Positions 32,103 through 44,579 of a stretch of 64,000 nt of DNA are shown in pieces. The notes beneath the pieces were generated by a model. That model saw only the letters and a program-made list of their open reading frames with translations, did no database searches and had not been told where the DNA came from. The stretch's first letter is position 1. Each line of letters starts with the position of its first letter. The position numbers and the translations under genes were made by a program. This DNA is from Kitagawia praeruptora (taxonomy: Eukaryota > Streptophyta > Magnoliopsida > Apiales > Apiaceae), in the NCBI GenBank assembly GCA_037693485.1, contig CM075345.1:4543501-4607500 (forward strand), in the 5' to 3' direction.

Positions 32103-33572
32103 ATCTTTAACATCTGCAAAAGTAGCAAGGTATGTTGTTCTTAGCTTATAGACTTGATATTCCTATCAGGATCTATATTTGATTGTTAAATGCTTTAGCT
32201 ATAACACATTGCCTTGATAAATTTCAGTATGATAGACTTGTTAATAATCATCAGGATTAGATTTGTCATCAGGATGCTGACGTCATCAGTATTGTGTCAG
32301 TATCAGGATTATGAAAATTGCTTCAGATCCTGACGTTTACTTTGTGTAATAATATGATTCTCTGATGTGTTAAGTCTATGCTAGCAAGTTTTGATATTTG
32401 CATACTGATAATTTATACATCATTCAAAAATCAAAAGACAAGCAGATAACAAGAAATTGTATTTTCATTAATAGAAATCATTACATAGAAATGAAATACA
32501 TCATCTTTTTGTCTAAATTTCTACTCTATACTTGTCTTTGATATGAACTCTGAGGAACAGGACAAGGAGCATCTCAAGAAATCCATCAGGGGATGAAAGC
32601 CTCGTTTGCTCTTGGATTCCTTGTCTGGGCGACTTGAATGAGAGCAGCTAACTTAAATGAATAGCATCTCCATCAAGATCAACCTCAGACTCTCGGCCAA
32701 ATTCTTCATCCTCAAGTTTTGAGGAGGTTAGGGGAAGATTGTATCCAACAGATGGATGTTCTAGGAGAAACCTCTGGATATTATCGAAAACCAATCCATT
32801 CATGATTAGTTCGATGAGAAGAGTCGTTTGTTCAAAGAGATGATCAAGAACAGGATGTTCATCGACCAAGAAAAATCTTAAAAATGGGTTTGAAGGGATT
32901 TTTGGTTTGAGAAGCATTGTTGAGAAGAAAAGAAATTGAAAGGTTATGGAGAATGGCACAAGGCGTTTGGTTCTTTTAAAGGAAGACGTGAGAAGCTGAG
33001 CAGTCACTTGAAAGTCTTAATGAAGTCAAATGCTAATTATTGCATGAGACTGTATTTCTTGTTTCAAGAAATATTGAAAATATCTAACCAATTGATTTTC
33101 TGTTCAGATTAATTGTTTATTTTCTTTTTCAGATAAAAGAAAGATGCCACGTGGAAAACTCCATATTAAGTCTCTGATGATATTGATCAGGATTTCATGA
33201 GTGATCATCAGGATTTGAAAATTATATTTTTAAATCAAATTGCATTTTGTGATTATTTTGATGAGAGGTCATCAGGAAAAGGAAGCTGATCAGTATTACT
33301 TATCTATACCCTGATTTATTTCATGAAAATCAATTTTGGATTTTATTTTCCAAAAATCGTGGGTAACCGCATTTTTCAGGGACTGACACCTGTCAATCTA
33401 CGTGTCAACGTGGGATAGTGATCTGAAAGATTTGTGAAATATATTTGTTTTGAAACTCTAATCGTGTAATTGCTTTCTCTAATCTTACATTCTCTAAAGC
33501 AAAAATCACTCTTGAGTTTTCAAAATCACTAATCCATTTCAAGAATTTTTCAAGTTTCTTTTCAGATCAAGA
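32103..33572. other. Sirevirus pol-to-ORF3 spacer
   Basis: There is no sense reading frame of note. It has many copies of ATCAGGAT/ATCCTGAT-like words (about 32250-32330 and 33175-33300), and an antisense ORF at 32648-33007. The last 150 bases before ORF3 are AT-rich and could serve as a leader or promoter for it. Confidence 0.6.
32648..33007 (-). CDS. Antisense ORF in Sirevirus, unknown function, up to 119 aa
   Basis: The minus-strand frame runs from 33007 to 32648 (stop TAA). An internal Met (MLLKPKIPSNPFLRFF) gives an 89-residue alternative. The C-terminal part is soluble and acidic (EDEEFGRESEVDLDGD). Downstream on the minus strand, near 32470, is AATGAAAATAC, a possible poly(A) signal context. 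Upstream near 32970 is CCTTTAAAAG, a weak TATA-like word. I do not recognise the protein. Antisense ORFs are known in some other plant LTR retrotransposons. The frame could be chance, but the position between pol and ORF3 with no overlapping sense gene is favourable. Confidence 0.4.
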   Translation of the reverse strand: MTAQLLTSSFKRTKRLVPFSITFQFLFFSTMLLKPKIPSNPFLRFFLVDEHPVLDHLFEQTTLLIELIMNGLVFDNIQRFLLEHPSVGYNLPLTSSKLEDEEFGRESEVDLDGDAIHLS

Positions 33573-36500
33573 ATGGCAGCTCAGAGAAGATTACCTAAAT
33601 CAGTAGCCTTCAAGTTTGGTGACTTTGATTTTATGACAAACAATCATGTTGCAGCTATCACCAACAAGGAAGGAGTGTCATCTGATTTTCATCCAATCAT
33701 GGACTTTCTGGCGTATGGACCATTAAGTTATGCATTGACAGCATCTCCACAAATAAATCAAGCAGCTGTTTCACAAGCTTGGGAGAATGCTGAGGTAATT
33801 GATTCTACTCAGAGTCAATCAGGTAAGATTGTTCTACATTTAGGACGAGATTCATTTGACATTACTGAATCTGTTGTTAGTTCAGTACTTTGCTTACCTG
33901 TTACTGATAGTTATGAGAATGTACCATCTGATGATAATATAAGAACTATGTTGTCTGAATTAGGTTATAGTGGACCTCTAGATAACATGAGCCAGTTGAA
34001 TAGGTCTTTTCTAAGAAAGGAATGGTCTTTTTATTTTGATCAAATTGCTAAATGTTTTACTGGCAAATGTAGTTCTTTTCAACAAATTACTTCTGTTACA
34101 TCTCATATTGCTTATAGTTTGCTTTATGACAGAGTAATTAACATTGGTCATATTATCTTAAGTCAGATGAGTATTAAACTTGGGTTAAGAGATCAAAACA
34201 GGAAAATGGTTTATTATCATAGATTTATGCAATTGTTTATTAACCATTTTATTCCTGATGTTGAAGCTAGATTTGGTAGGGAACATTGTGTTTCTTCTTA
34301 TGAACAGCAAAAAAGAATTTTTTCTGATATTACAAAGAAGGACAATGAAAAGAATCTAGATGAAATACATGCAATTCATTATCCACATCATTTTCAGGTA
34401 ATTCTTAAAACTCATCTTCCTACTCTCTACAATTCTTCTTTCTTTTGTGGTGAAATGGCTCAGGAATCTCAATTGGAGGAGAACCCACCTGTGTCTACCC
34501 AAGTAGCCCAAAACATCATAGTCTCTGAAACAATTCAAGAACCGAATTTTGATCCACAGCCTATTGTTTCAAAGAAACCAACCTCTGGTGTTTCTCAAAA
34601 GACATCAGTTGTAAGGAAGAGAAGATTTGTTGTGTCAAGTAGTAGTAGTAATTCTAGTGAAGATGATGATGATTTAACTCTTGCAGAGAGAGCAGAATTG
34701 AAGGCTGCAATTCAACTTTCTCTGTTAACACAAAGAGATGAAAAACCTAGTCACAGCCAGGCTGCAGTCTCCCAAAAGGCTGTAGTTCTTAAAAAGGGAA
34801 AACAGTTACTGGATACTGTCTCTCAAAAGACTGTGTCTATTGAACAAAGATCTCATCCCAAGATCACTTCTGTGTCTACACCTCTTGAGTCTTCTCAGGA
34901 TAAATCTTTTGCTCACTATATCAGGAGAACAAGGAGAAAGGTTCAATTGTCACCTACACACACAGAGTCTAGTCCAACTAATATCATGCAGGTTTCTACA
35001 AATCAAGCTACATCTATGTCAGTATTTGACAAGAGAGATCTGGATATTGATTCTTCATGGGAAACTACATTATCATACAGACTGGCTATGGGACTAATTT
35101 CTCTCAAAGTGAAGTTGTCAAGGCCTGTTCTAGACTTTCTGGTTGAAAGAGTACCAAAACTTTTATTTCCAGATGAATATGGACTTCTACATTCAAGACT
35201 TGACTTAATGAAGATGTATTTCTATGTATCTATCAGAAGACAATTAGTCAAGAAATTTGGACTCTCGAAGCATGTTGCACTTCAATCACTTCATGCATAT
35301 TTATTTGACAAGGATGTAATTATTGAAGATGCTTCAGCTCAAGGTGAACAACTGGAGGAAGTAGATAGAGGGAAGCAGTCAACAGAAGATACTATTGCAC
35401 CAGTGGTGAGTAGTAGGAAAGATCAGATCACGGTCACTGCAACACAAGAACCATCTAGTCAGAGGAAGGATGACTCAGGAGCTGTGATAGCTGATGTTGA
35501 AAGGTCTTCTGTGATGACTGAGAATGCAAGTGAGATACCCTATGATATGGGAGGAATGACTTTGGCTGATTTTTCTGAAGATCAAACAAATTTTGTTCAG
35601 TCAGAGTCTATCCACCTTGAGGGTGTGTCTCAGCAAACAACACTTAAAGACGGTGATGTACTAACTATGATGTCTAATGAAGTATTACTGAAGACATCAG
35701 AGTCTAGTAAAGAACCTGAAAGTGGTATACTGGAGCCTGTAGTTTCTGAAAGGAAAGAAGATGATTGTATGGGTTCAGAGACTATAGCAGCTCACTCCTT
35801 GGAGAAAACCTCAAGCCACATGCCATATGAGGAACCCTCTCTCCATGTGAGTTCAGGTATCAAAACTCCTTCTAAACTCTATTTTTCTGTAGGTCATGAG
35901 AGCACTTATCCAAATTTGAGTGATACACTTGAAAAGATGGATATTGATCCACAATTTGAGCGGCTGGCTCCTGACCAGGCAAAAGGTGAGGTAGAAAGAG
36001 TGTTGACTTTAGTAAGTCAAAGTGAGAATGAGGGTATGGATGATCAACTCCATAGTGAGGGAGAGAAAATTAGGAAACCATCATTTGATTTCTGGGATCA
36101 GGTTTTTCCTGAATCTTGGTCTGAAAATTTGGGTATGGATGCTGGTACTTATTCATTCATCAAAATGTATCAGAAGAATGACCTAGCACATCATAATGCA
36201 AAGCCAGAAGTTAAAGCTCAGAAGCAAAATGAGAGGCTTGCAGAAATCATTAACAGGAGAGGTGCCAGGGTAAAGCAATCTCTTGATACATATGTACCAG
36301 ATGAAGATCCTAATGATCCTAGTGTTCCTTTGTATGTACTTCCAATATCAGCTAGAATTGAGACATCAACAGTCTCTGATCACTCTAAGGAGGAGTCAGG
36401 ATTTGAAGATGTTAGTACACAGAATACTGGTGAAGGAGATGATGATCATGTTTCAGTTCCAGAACAGAAAGATGAAGACGTTGATACTTCTAATCAGGTT

Positions 36501-36895
36501 TTATTACTTGAATATCATACAACTCAAGCAACTTCTTCTACAAGACTTGAAGATAAAGTTCTTTCTGATTCTGATACTGAAGATTCTAGAAGCACTTCCA
36601 ATATTGAGTTCATTCTGATGTTTTGAAAGATATTCAGAATTCTCAAATTGCTATTCAAACAAGACTTCAATCACTTGAAGATAACCAAGTCACAATTATG
36701 GAAAATCAAGCAGTTCTTATGAATCTCATTTGTTCTGTTTCTGAATCTCTTGGAATTAATGTTGCTGATGTCAAAAAGGGGGAGATAAAGACAATTCAAA
36801 GACAACAACAACACTACCAGACTGAAGGAGATAAAGATAAAGCTGGGGGAGATAAAGATCAGACAAATGGTAGTAAAAAGAAGAACCAGGAGTGA
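33573..36895 (+). CDS. Sirevirus ORF3, extra ORF in env-like position (1017 aa plus frameshifted tail)
   Basis: ATG 33573 runs open for 1017 codons to TGA at 36624-36626. The natural continuation is in the next frame (SDVLKDIQNSQIA, to 36895), so a 1-bp-type indel near 36610 shortens it. Residues 1-300 look folded (FHPIMDFLAYGPLSYAL, IAYSLLYDRVI, HIILSQM) and resemble the plant transposon-associated N-terminal domains seen in extra copia ORFs. There is no signal peptide or membrane segment, so it does not look like an envelope protein. Basic clusters VVRKRRF (about 346) and RRTRRKV (about 451) suggest nuclear targeting. An acidic run then ELKAAIQLSL (about 375) resembles a ubiquitin-interacting motif. 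The rest is Ser/Glu-rich and likely disordered, with a heptad-like helix in the tail. Confidence 0.8.
36776..36851 (+). other. Extra polypurine tracts in Sirevirus
   Basis: AAGGGGGAGATAAAG near 36776 and CTGGGGGAGATAAAG near 36843 repeat the style of the terminal tract. Further AGGGGGAG words occur in pol near 30190 and 30426. Multiple polypurine tracts are a described Sirevirus feature. Confidence 0.6.
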
Positions 36896-37098
36896 CAGTG
36901 GTGAATCTCAGCTAGGAAGTGGTAAGGAAGAGCAGCATTAATAGTTAAAATTCTTTCTTCTAAGTACTGGATAAATGTCTACATCTGAGAAGGAGGTACT
37001 TAACTTCATAATTCTACATTCATAAATTCTATTCTGGTTGTATTGTTATATGTTTTGACATCCACAACTTAGATTTATGCTTCAGTTTGTAAAGCATA

Positions 37099-37110
37099 AA
37101 TAGGGGGAGA
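37099..37110 (+). other. Sirevirus terminal polypurine tract
   Basis: AATAGGGGGAGA immediately upstream of the 3' LTR at 37112. It primes plus-strand synthesis in the family. Confidence 0.85.
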
Positions 37111-37111
37111 T

Positions 37112-37846
37112 TGTTAGGAATAATTCATAAGTTGTGATGTTAAGAATAGAATTTACACATTATACTTCTTGTAATCCTGATCTTATAAAGGATTTAGCAC
37201 TGTATTTAGGTTTTATGTGTAAGACAGTTATCTGTATAGTTTAGTCAGGAATGAACAGTGTATCGGAGACTACATGTCAGGAACAGAGAGCAAATCCTGA
37301 TGATGGTCCAATACTGATGGTTGATCAGATACTGATGCAGTGTACAAATCCTGATATCAGTCATGTTACTGATGATGTCATTATGGATGCTACAGAAACT
37401 GGCAAGTGCTATAAAATAGGATCGTTGTTTGAAGAACAAGCAAGAAGATATTATGAAGGAAAGAGTTTTCTATTGAAGGAAACTATCGACTAGAAGGCAG
37501 AACATTGTCATGTATAGATTATATCTTTCTGTTATTAGTTGATAGGTAGCATTATAAATATTCTCTCAATATCATTGTAAAAGAGCGACGAAGTTGTGAG
37601 TTCGTGTGCGTAGCTCTGTATAAGGTTTGTATTCGAGAGTACGAAACAAACAGAGAGATATTTGTATTGTCAGCAGCTGCTAAAGGTATTGTACACCTTT
37701 GGTAGAGTTTGTATTTGATCTTATTAATACAAACAAGAGTTTGATTCATTCGTTTATTCTTGTTCTTATAATCAAGCAAAAATCAGACACGATTATATAA
37801 CTTGTATTCAACCCCCCCCCCCTTCTACAAGTTATTCGAGTTAACA
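37112..37846 (+). repeat. Sirevirus 3' LTR, 735 bp
   Basis: Same ends as 25687-26417. The 4-base length difference is a C-run (11 versus 7). Confidence 0.92.
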
Positions 37847-37851
37847 GATTG

Positions 37852-38484
37852 TCTTGGAAGTACAAAGTTGATTATTTTGGAAAGTTAGATTGTCTTGGAA
37901 CTTGGAAGTACAAAGCTAATTGTCTTGGAAGAACAGATTATCTTGGAGATTGTCTTTGATGTTCAATACAAACTGAAAATAGGCCGGGACTTCAAAATTG
38001 TTATTGATCAAATATTCTACTAAAGCAACTCAACACAGGGACTTCAACACACACAACATAATATCCAAACACAGAAAAGACACAGCAGCTTATCTCTCTC
38101 ATTTTCTATCAATAACACAGATATAGAAAAATTCATAGAAAATCAAGTTCTCAATATTTGTAATATCTGATCCGATAGAACTTGATCATTTGTATCTCTT
38201 GTATTACTAGCGAGTTTTTACTCCTAGCACTTATCTTGATTTTTATTAACAAATCTAGAAAAGTTCATGTCGAATTTTCTAATTTGTTTTTATCAACTTG
38301 ATAATTAATCTGTACTGAAACTGTAACACCCATCAAGTTAATATATTGTTATATTCAACTTGAAATTTGTTTCAATTTATTCCGCACAAATTTGTTCAAG
38401 TCAAATTTTATTCAAAGAACAAATTTCGATAAATTGGTATAAATTGTATTCAATCCCCCTTCTACAATCTTATCGGACCTAACA
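37852..38484 (+). repeat. copia-3 5' LTR, right part
   Basis: Continues the LTR split by the Sirevirus at GATTG. It contains tandem 'gattgtcttggaa(gtacaaagc)' units at 37847-37950, and ends TACAATCTTATCGGACCTAACA, directly followed by PBS TGGTATCATAGCC (38487-38499). The end resembles the Sirevirus LTR end, so copia-3 is probably a related lineage. Confidence 0.75.
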
Positions 38485-38582
38485 ATTGGTATCATAGCCT
38501 ATTGATTGATACACAAATCAAGATCCTATTTTTATTCAGTCAAAAATCTATCTCGAATTTTTAACTCACTTAAAAATTCATC

Positions 38583-39150
38583 ATGTCTTCTAAAGCCATT
38601 GTTAAGATTCCTATTTTTAATAAAGATAATTATGATATGTGGAAGAATAAAATGGAGTTGTTTCTTGATGTTACAAATCCCAAAAATTTGGTTGTTCTGA
38701 AAAATGGACCTATAACTCCTATGGTCTATGAAGAAAAAGTTGTTGATGATGGAGTTGAAGTAACACCTGCTAGATCTTTTCCAAAGGATCCTGCTTCTTA
38801 TACTCCTGGTGAAAAGGAGGATGCTGGACTAGACAAAAATTTAAGACTCATCTTAATAGATTCCCTGGATGCTGTGATGTATAGCCATATGATGAACTGT
38901 AAAACTGCTAAACACATATGGGAAACTATTGAAACCATCAATGAAGGAACAGATGAAGTCCGGGAAAACAGACTCCAGATTTTAACCTCTGAATATGAAC
39001 ACTTCAGAGCTGGTCCTAATGAAGGCATTCAGGAAGTGTTTGAAAGGTATAACAAAATAATCAACAACTTGCAAATCCATGGCAAACACTATACACAAAA
39101 GGAGATTAACATGAAGTTTTTGCTGATTATGCCTACTCACCTAGAACATA
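38583..39150 (+). pseudogene. copia-3 gag, N-terminal two thirds of the core
   Basis: ATG 38583 opens a Sirevirus-like gag: IPIFNKDNYDMWKNKMELFL, then TAKHIWETIETINEGT and MPTHLEHR. Homology then ends at about 39150, where a minus-strand LTR-like block begins. The codon frame goes on for 20 residues of unrelated AT-rich sequence. No zinc knuckle, pol or 3' LTR remains. Compared with the Sirevirus gag at 26467 it is a relative, not a duplicate. Confidence 0.82.
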
Positions 39151-40558
39151 GGAAATTAAAAATAATATTTTTTGAATTTTTTAAAATAAAATTCGAATTT
39201 ATAAATAAATTTTGAAAATAATTTCCAAAAACATTTTTCAGAAAAATGTTTTCAGATTTTGAAGATCAAACACTACTGTTCATCACCATCTTCGCACATT
39301 CATCGCATGAATGCTTCGAAGAACACCACCTCCAACAATGGAGGTTTTACCAGAATCCGGCGACCGGATAATTTTCCGGCGAACTTCGGCGATCTCAAAA
39401 ACGTACCATTCGCTACGTTTTAAACACTAAACTCCCTCCAAATCAACTACTGATCACAACCATACCAACCAAAACACAATACAATCGACCAATCCCAGAA
39501 TCCGATCAAAACTTAGAAAAGTCCGGCTAGCTCAAAATTAAAACCGACGAGCTCGAAATCGGACACCAAAACACACGTTCTATATATCAAATCGAAGCCC
39601 AGGAGTTCAATAACTCATATCAATCAACAAGAACATCAAACAATTACTCAAGAACCCCGAAAATTGAAATCAAAGTTTCACCCCCCAAAACTCGATTTTC
39701 ATATTTAGGCAACTATAAATCAAACAAAAATTATCAACATGATCCTGGGAGCATAGGCAATATATAGACAATAAGCACAACGTTTACAAATCAGTGTATG
39801 ATCGGCAGTAAATTCACAAAGTTTTGAACTCTAAAACAAAATAACAATTTACGATTCAAGCATACCCACATATCAATACATATATAAACTTGTATTAGAG
39901 ATCAAGAGCTTCAGTTTGGTTACTCACGTGATTGATTTGGACTCCGGTAACACTGTCAAAAAGTGGTTTGATTCTCAAGAACACCAAGAACACAATTTCC
40001 AGAATTTTCAGAAAATTAAATCAAAAAATCTGATTTTCTGATTGTTTTAATAAATAAAAATAAAACAGATGCTATTTATACTAATTGAAAATTAATACCC
40101 CAAAATATTTTTAACCCCTAATTAAAATCATTAAGCCTTAAAAATAATTTTTATGGGATAAAAATGTACAATTTTTATTTTTAAATAAATATAATATAAA
40201 TGCCAAAATTTCCCAAAAATTATGAATATTATAAAAATTATAAGATAATGAGATTTTAAATATCCTACCATTATATAAAAATAATTTTATCAAAAACAAA
40301 ACCTCAGATTCAATACAGGGGCTGGGTCCGGAAATTAAAATGCAAAATAACTGTATTCTAAAAATATAAAAATTACAAAAAAATAAAATAAAATGTTCTA
40401 CGATACACAGAAGTCACATAACACGTATGAGATAATTTTCCTATTTAATAAAAATCATAACGCGTTTAAAAGCATTAAAAATAAACAGAAACAAAATAAA
40501 ATGAACTAGAAATATATTTTAATATAATAAATTACACGTAATTTTTCGGGTCGTTACA
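39151..40558 (-). mobile_element. LTR-like block, minus strand
   Basis: On the minus strand it begins TGTAACGACCCGAAAA (plus 40558 downward), a start typical of plant gypsy LTRs. TATAAATAG (plus 40072-40080) lies about 480 bp in. The left edge falls at the end of the copia-3 gag and shows no CA end or target duplication, so it is truncated or rearranged. The segment at 39280-39420 is GC-richer (ccggcgaccgg) and could be leader sequence. No long frame is present. Confidence 0.5.
40072..40080 (-). promoter_or_regulatory. Candidate LTR TATA box
   Basis: TATAAATAG on the minus strand, within the LTR-like block. Confidence 0.4.
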
Positions 40559-40812
40559 GAAGATCTAACGTGGACTAGGGATAACTAAAACTGTGAGGAT
40601 AACAAAAAATAAGGGGCCAAAGTATAAATTATACTCATTTCGCTTATTATAGTATAGTATAGATATAGATTAGTTTTTTTCATTAATTAGAAAGAACATA
40701 ATTTTGGAAGAGAGAGATTTTAGTTAAAAAAGTTAGAAAAGGTAATAGATGAAAAAGGTAAAAAAAAAAAAGGTAACTGGTTTGTTATTATTTAGGAAAG
40801 AATGAGATATTT
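40559..40812 (-). repeat. Helitron-family sequence, left flank of the solo LTR
   Basis: A minus-strand 5'-end-like TCTATACTATACTATAATAAG (plus about 40668 downward). It is followed on the right by the 'ttttggaag...gagattttagttag...gaaaaggtaa' repeat that continues after the solo LTR at 45857. Confidence 0.5.
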
Positions 40813-43097
40813 TGTAACGCCCCCAAGTCCGCCCTGACCGGGGACCCGGGTCGTCACATTGTCTCGATATCCTGCAGCACACGTTAGCTCAATAATAAGC
40901 AAATATTTATTGCAACGGAGCGGAACAGTCCCACTCCGCAGATCCAAGATCGGTCTCACACTTTATTACAATAAGATTATTACATCTCCGAATAATATCT
41001 TGTAAAAGTCTATAAAGGTAGAAAAGCAAAAATGGTTCCAGCTGGTCATTCTAGTCCTTGTCAGCATAGCCTGGAGCTTTTCCCTTGCCTCTGGATCCTT
41101 GGCTGGACGTCTCACATCTTTCTTTCTTGACAGCTGAACAAATGTTGTAAAGCAAGAGTGAGGAACTATGGTGCTCAACAAATTCTCTCCTTGCTCGATA
41201 TATAAATATAATAAGATTTATCGAAAGAAATACTCTAAATTTAAATGAAAATCGGATATCAGAAATCTGACACTTTGACTCAAGACTCATCTCGAAAATA
41301 GGTACTCAAAAGACTCATCTCGAAAATAGATACTCAAAAGACTCATTTGGTGAAGCTCTGATGACTCAAGATAATTGAATAACTGGTCTTCCATCCTTTC
41401 GGTATCTCTGCGGGGCGATCAACTATCCGACCGGGAATACCGTCCTCCAATGACACCGCACTTCGCCCGATCACGGCTACAATACGATATCAACGAATAT
41501 AATATATAGTATGAATGCTAGCATCATAATGGGTGATTATATCAACCCTGACATTATAGTGCCTAGATATTCTCGTGTCCGTAAAACGGTTCACGAGTCT
41601 CTCTTTCTCTATAATGGGCCTCTTTCCCAAAATTGACCAGTAGAATACAGAATTCCCGAACATTTCATGAACTGATACTTTGAGATAAACTTCACAGGAA
41701 ATATTTAATTGATCTGGCGGACTGCCAGTTTTACTCACTGTATCACCAATCCGAACAATGGACTGATGTAACTCTCAATAAACATATTTAAATTGGCTGA
41801 CACGAACAAAGTGCCAACCCTCGACAAGAAAGGCAACTATCTCGAACTAATGAGAATAGTCTCAAAACAAAATATGATGAGTCGTACTGAACAGATAGTA
41901 CCACTCGAATATTTGTAATACTTCACAATTTATGAACGTTAAATAGAATGCTTTTACTTGATCAATGAGTAACACTCTAATGATCCAAATTTTATAACTT
42001 CTATCGGTTGATTCGAAAGATGAATCAACTAAAAGATAATCAATAAATTATTGTTGAATTTGTACAATAAATTCAACCAAAAAGAATAAATCTAACTATC
42101 TCGAATGAATGAGATTAGTTTCACTGAATCAAATAATAGTCGTCTCGAATTAATGAGATCGACCCGATATTAACGAATTTGCCTCTACGCTTATAGGGAG
42201 TGTAATTCGCAAGTAAACTAAATTAACAGTATAGTAACATTAAAGAGAAAATAATACTCAAAAGAATTATTGCATCATAAAGAGCAGCAAATAAATCTCA
42301 TAATTGATAGCTCGAAAATAATCAAGAATTGAAATAATATGAACAGAAATACAAAGTTTCCGAGAGTTAGGGTAGGAATGAACTTGCCTCTGTCTCGACG
42401 CTAAAAGTACCGAATAATTAAAAAGCGTTACCCGCGAGCGAAAGTCTCAATTCTCAGAAAGAATCTCCTTTAATAATTATCAAAATGATTTTAGTACTCG
42501 GGTAAGAAATTAATCACGTAATGTCAAAATAAATCGATAATCACGTCATTGATAATCAAGTAATAAAATATACTCGTAATCTTAAAATCTCACCAACGCA
42601 TCATTCACAAAATATTACACTTAAATGGAGGCTCTATTCGCTTTTCCTATTAATCTTTATAAATCGGGTTTTATGGCATCGCTTTAACCGAAATAAAGTT
42701 ATACATGAAAATCTTATTCTATTTACTCGTAAGGGAAAATTTTCTTTTCTCACTTAAAAGGTCTCTAATTATTCCTAATTAATCATTAACACATAATTAC
42801 TTAAATCGTACATCTAAATTAATTGGCTCGTATCAAGTCTCTATAATATACATAAAAGCTCTTTATTTAATTAAGTCCATTTTAGAGAGCTAATAATATG
42901 AGTCTCTATTTATTCTCAAAATCAAGGAATCCTTTTTTATTTAACTTAAATCCATAACCCTTATTCTCATCTTTTAACAAAATGGTAAATCATCAAAACA
43001 ATTATATTTTAATTACCTTTTGTAAAATATAAATCTACCAAAATAATCTTTAATTTATTTAATCTCACTAATTCCATTTTCTTTCCCCATTTTAATA

Positions 43098-44337
43098 TCT
43101 ATATATTATAAATTGCTGGATAACCCTTTCCTCAGGTTCGGGATCCATATTCAGGTTTGATAGATATCCATGACCCATTATAGTATTAAATTATATGCTT
43201 AGGATTAGGTTCGGGATCCATTTAAATTACCTATCCAGTTATATGATATGATCCATATTTTAAAATATATTGACCCGATATTATATAAAATACACATCAT
43301 GACAAAGGACTCTTGCCAAAAATTATTTCCTTGATAATACCAAAAATTTGGCAGTTGTTATTATTAATGCCAAATAATTGGTTATAATTATAATGGGCCC
43401 GCCAGAGCCATCCAATTAAAACAATCTTGTCAAAAAAAATTTCCTTGACAAAAACAATCTTGCCAAAAAAAATTTCCTTGACAAAATACGAATTATTTTG
43501 TTTCAAAAAATTATTTCCTTTCTAACAATTGTCAATTATAATTATAATGGGCCCGCCAGGGCCATCCAATTAAAACATTCTTGCCAAATCCGTTTATATT
43601 ACCCATCCATTTATATGATATGATCCATATTTTAAAATATATTGACTCGATATTATATAAAATACACATCATGACAAACCACTCTTGCCAAAAATTATTT
43701 CCTTGATAATACCAAAAAAATATTAACAAATGATTTTGATTGGTTATAACTATAATGTGCCCGCCAGGACCATCCAATTAAAATATTTTAAAATGCCAAA
43801 ATATTATTTCCTTCACAAAACACAAATTATTTTCTTAACATTCTTGCCAAAAATTATTTCCTTCCACAAATTTTAAATTATTTTAATTTTTTTTAATCCA
43901 TATTCAGGTTTGATAGATATTCATGACCTATTATAGTAGTAAACTATATGCTTAGGATTAGGTTATAGTGCGGTATAACTTTAATTTTTTTGATATTATG
44001 ATTTAATTATTTTAATTTATTCTTTATATCTACTACTATTACATTCATGATATAGTTGACATCACTAAAATAATGTTATAGTGTTAAATTTTTTGATGTT
44101 TTTAAAATAAATTAATAAATTAATAATTTCTTATATTAATTGTAATTTATATTATCAAAACAAACTCATGTTCTTAAAGAATTTAACATTTTAATTTATT
44201 AAAGTAGGCAACTTTTTAATACTACTACCAATTTTTATTTCTATATTGTAAAATTATATACTATAATTTATTAAAATTTAAAATAAATTTTATTTAAAAT
44301 ATGAACTCCCGTGTGCGAAGCACGGGCATTAAACTAG
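43098..44337 (+). mobile_element. Non-autonomous Helitron nested in the solo LTR
   Basis: The 5' end TCTATATATTATAAATTGC follows a host A. The 3' end has hairpin CCCGTG...GCACGGG (44308-44326) and CTAG (44334-44337) followed by T. It is 1,240 bp. It contains three copies of a block with ATAATGGGCCCGCCAG-like sequence, 'gccatccaattaaaa' and 'cttgccaaaaattatttcctt' near 43385, 43535 and 43740. No coding. Confidence 0.8.
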
Positions 44338-44579
44338 TTCAACTAAATAGAACAACATTTAAATCTATCTCCCATTTCAAAATATCCAATATTTCGAGTG
44401 TTACAACTCAATCCCATCAAATTATTTATTCTTTAATTTTATTGCTTATTCAAATTATTACAACAAAAACAATTACAATTAATCTCAATTAAGTTCCCAC
44501 ACAACAAAAAGAATTCCCCCTCTCTAACACCACCACCACCGGCAGGCGGTGGCCACCGACCGGACGCATGCGGCGCCGA

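Larger units (their letters stand above)
25687..37846 (+). mobile_element. Sirevirus-like Ty1/copia retrotransposon, 12.2 kb, young
   Basis: LTRs at 25687-26417 and 37112-37846 are flanked by GATTG (25682-25686 and 37847-37851). Order: PBS, gag with three zinc knuckles, protease-integrase-RT-RNase H, a 1.5-kb segment with an antisense ORF, then a long extra sense ORF, several AGGGGGAGAT-type purine tracts, and the 3' LTR. A large gag and an ORF downstream of pol are features of the Sirevirus (SIRE/Maximus) group. LTRs differ by about three substitutions and a 7 versus 11 C-run. One nonsense codon in integrase and one frameshift in the last ORF disable this copy. Confidence 0.92.

Noticed and set aside
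41490..41738. 82-residue minus-strand frame in the solo LTR
   Set aside because: Lies in LTR sequence with homology to the non-coding LARD interior; no domain.
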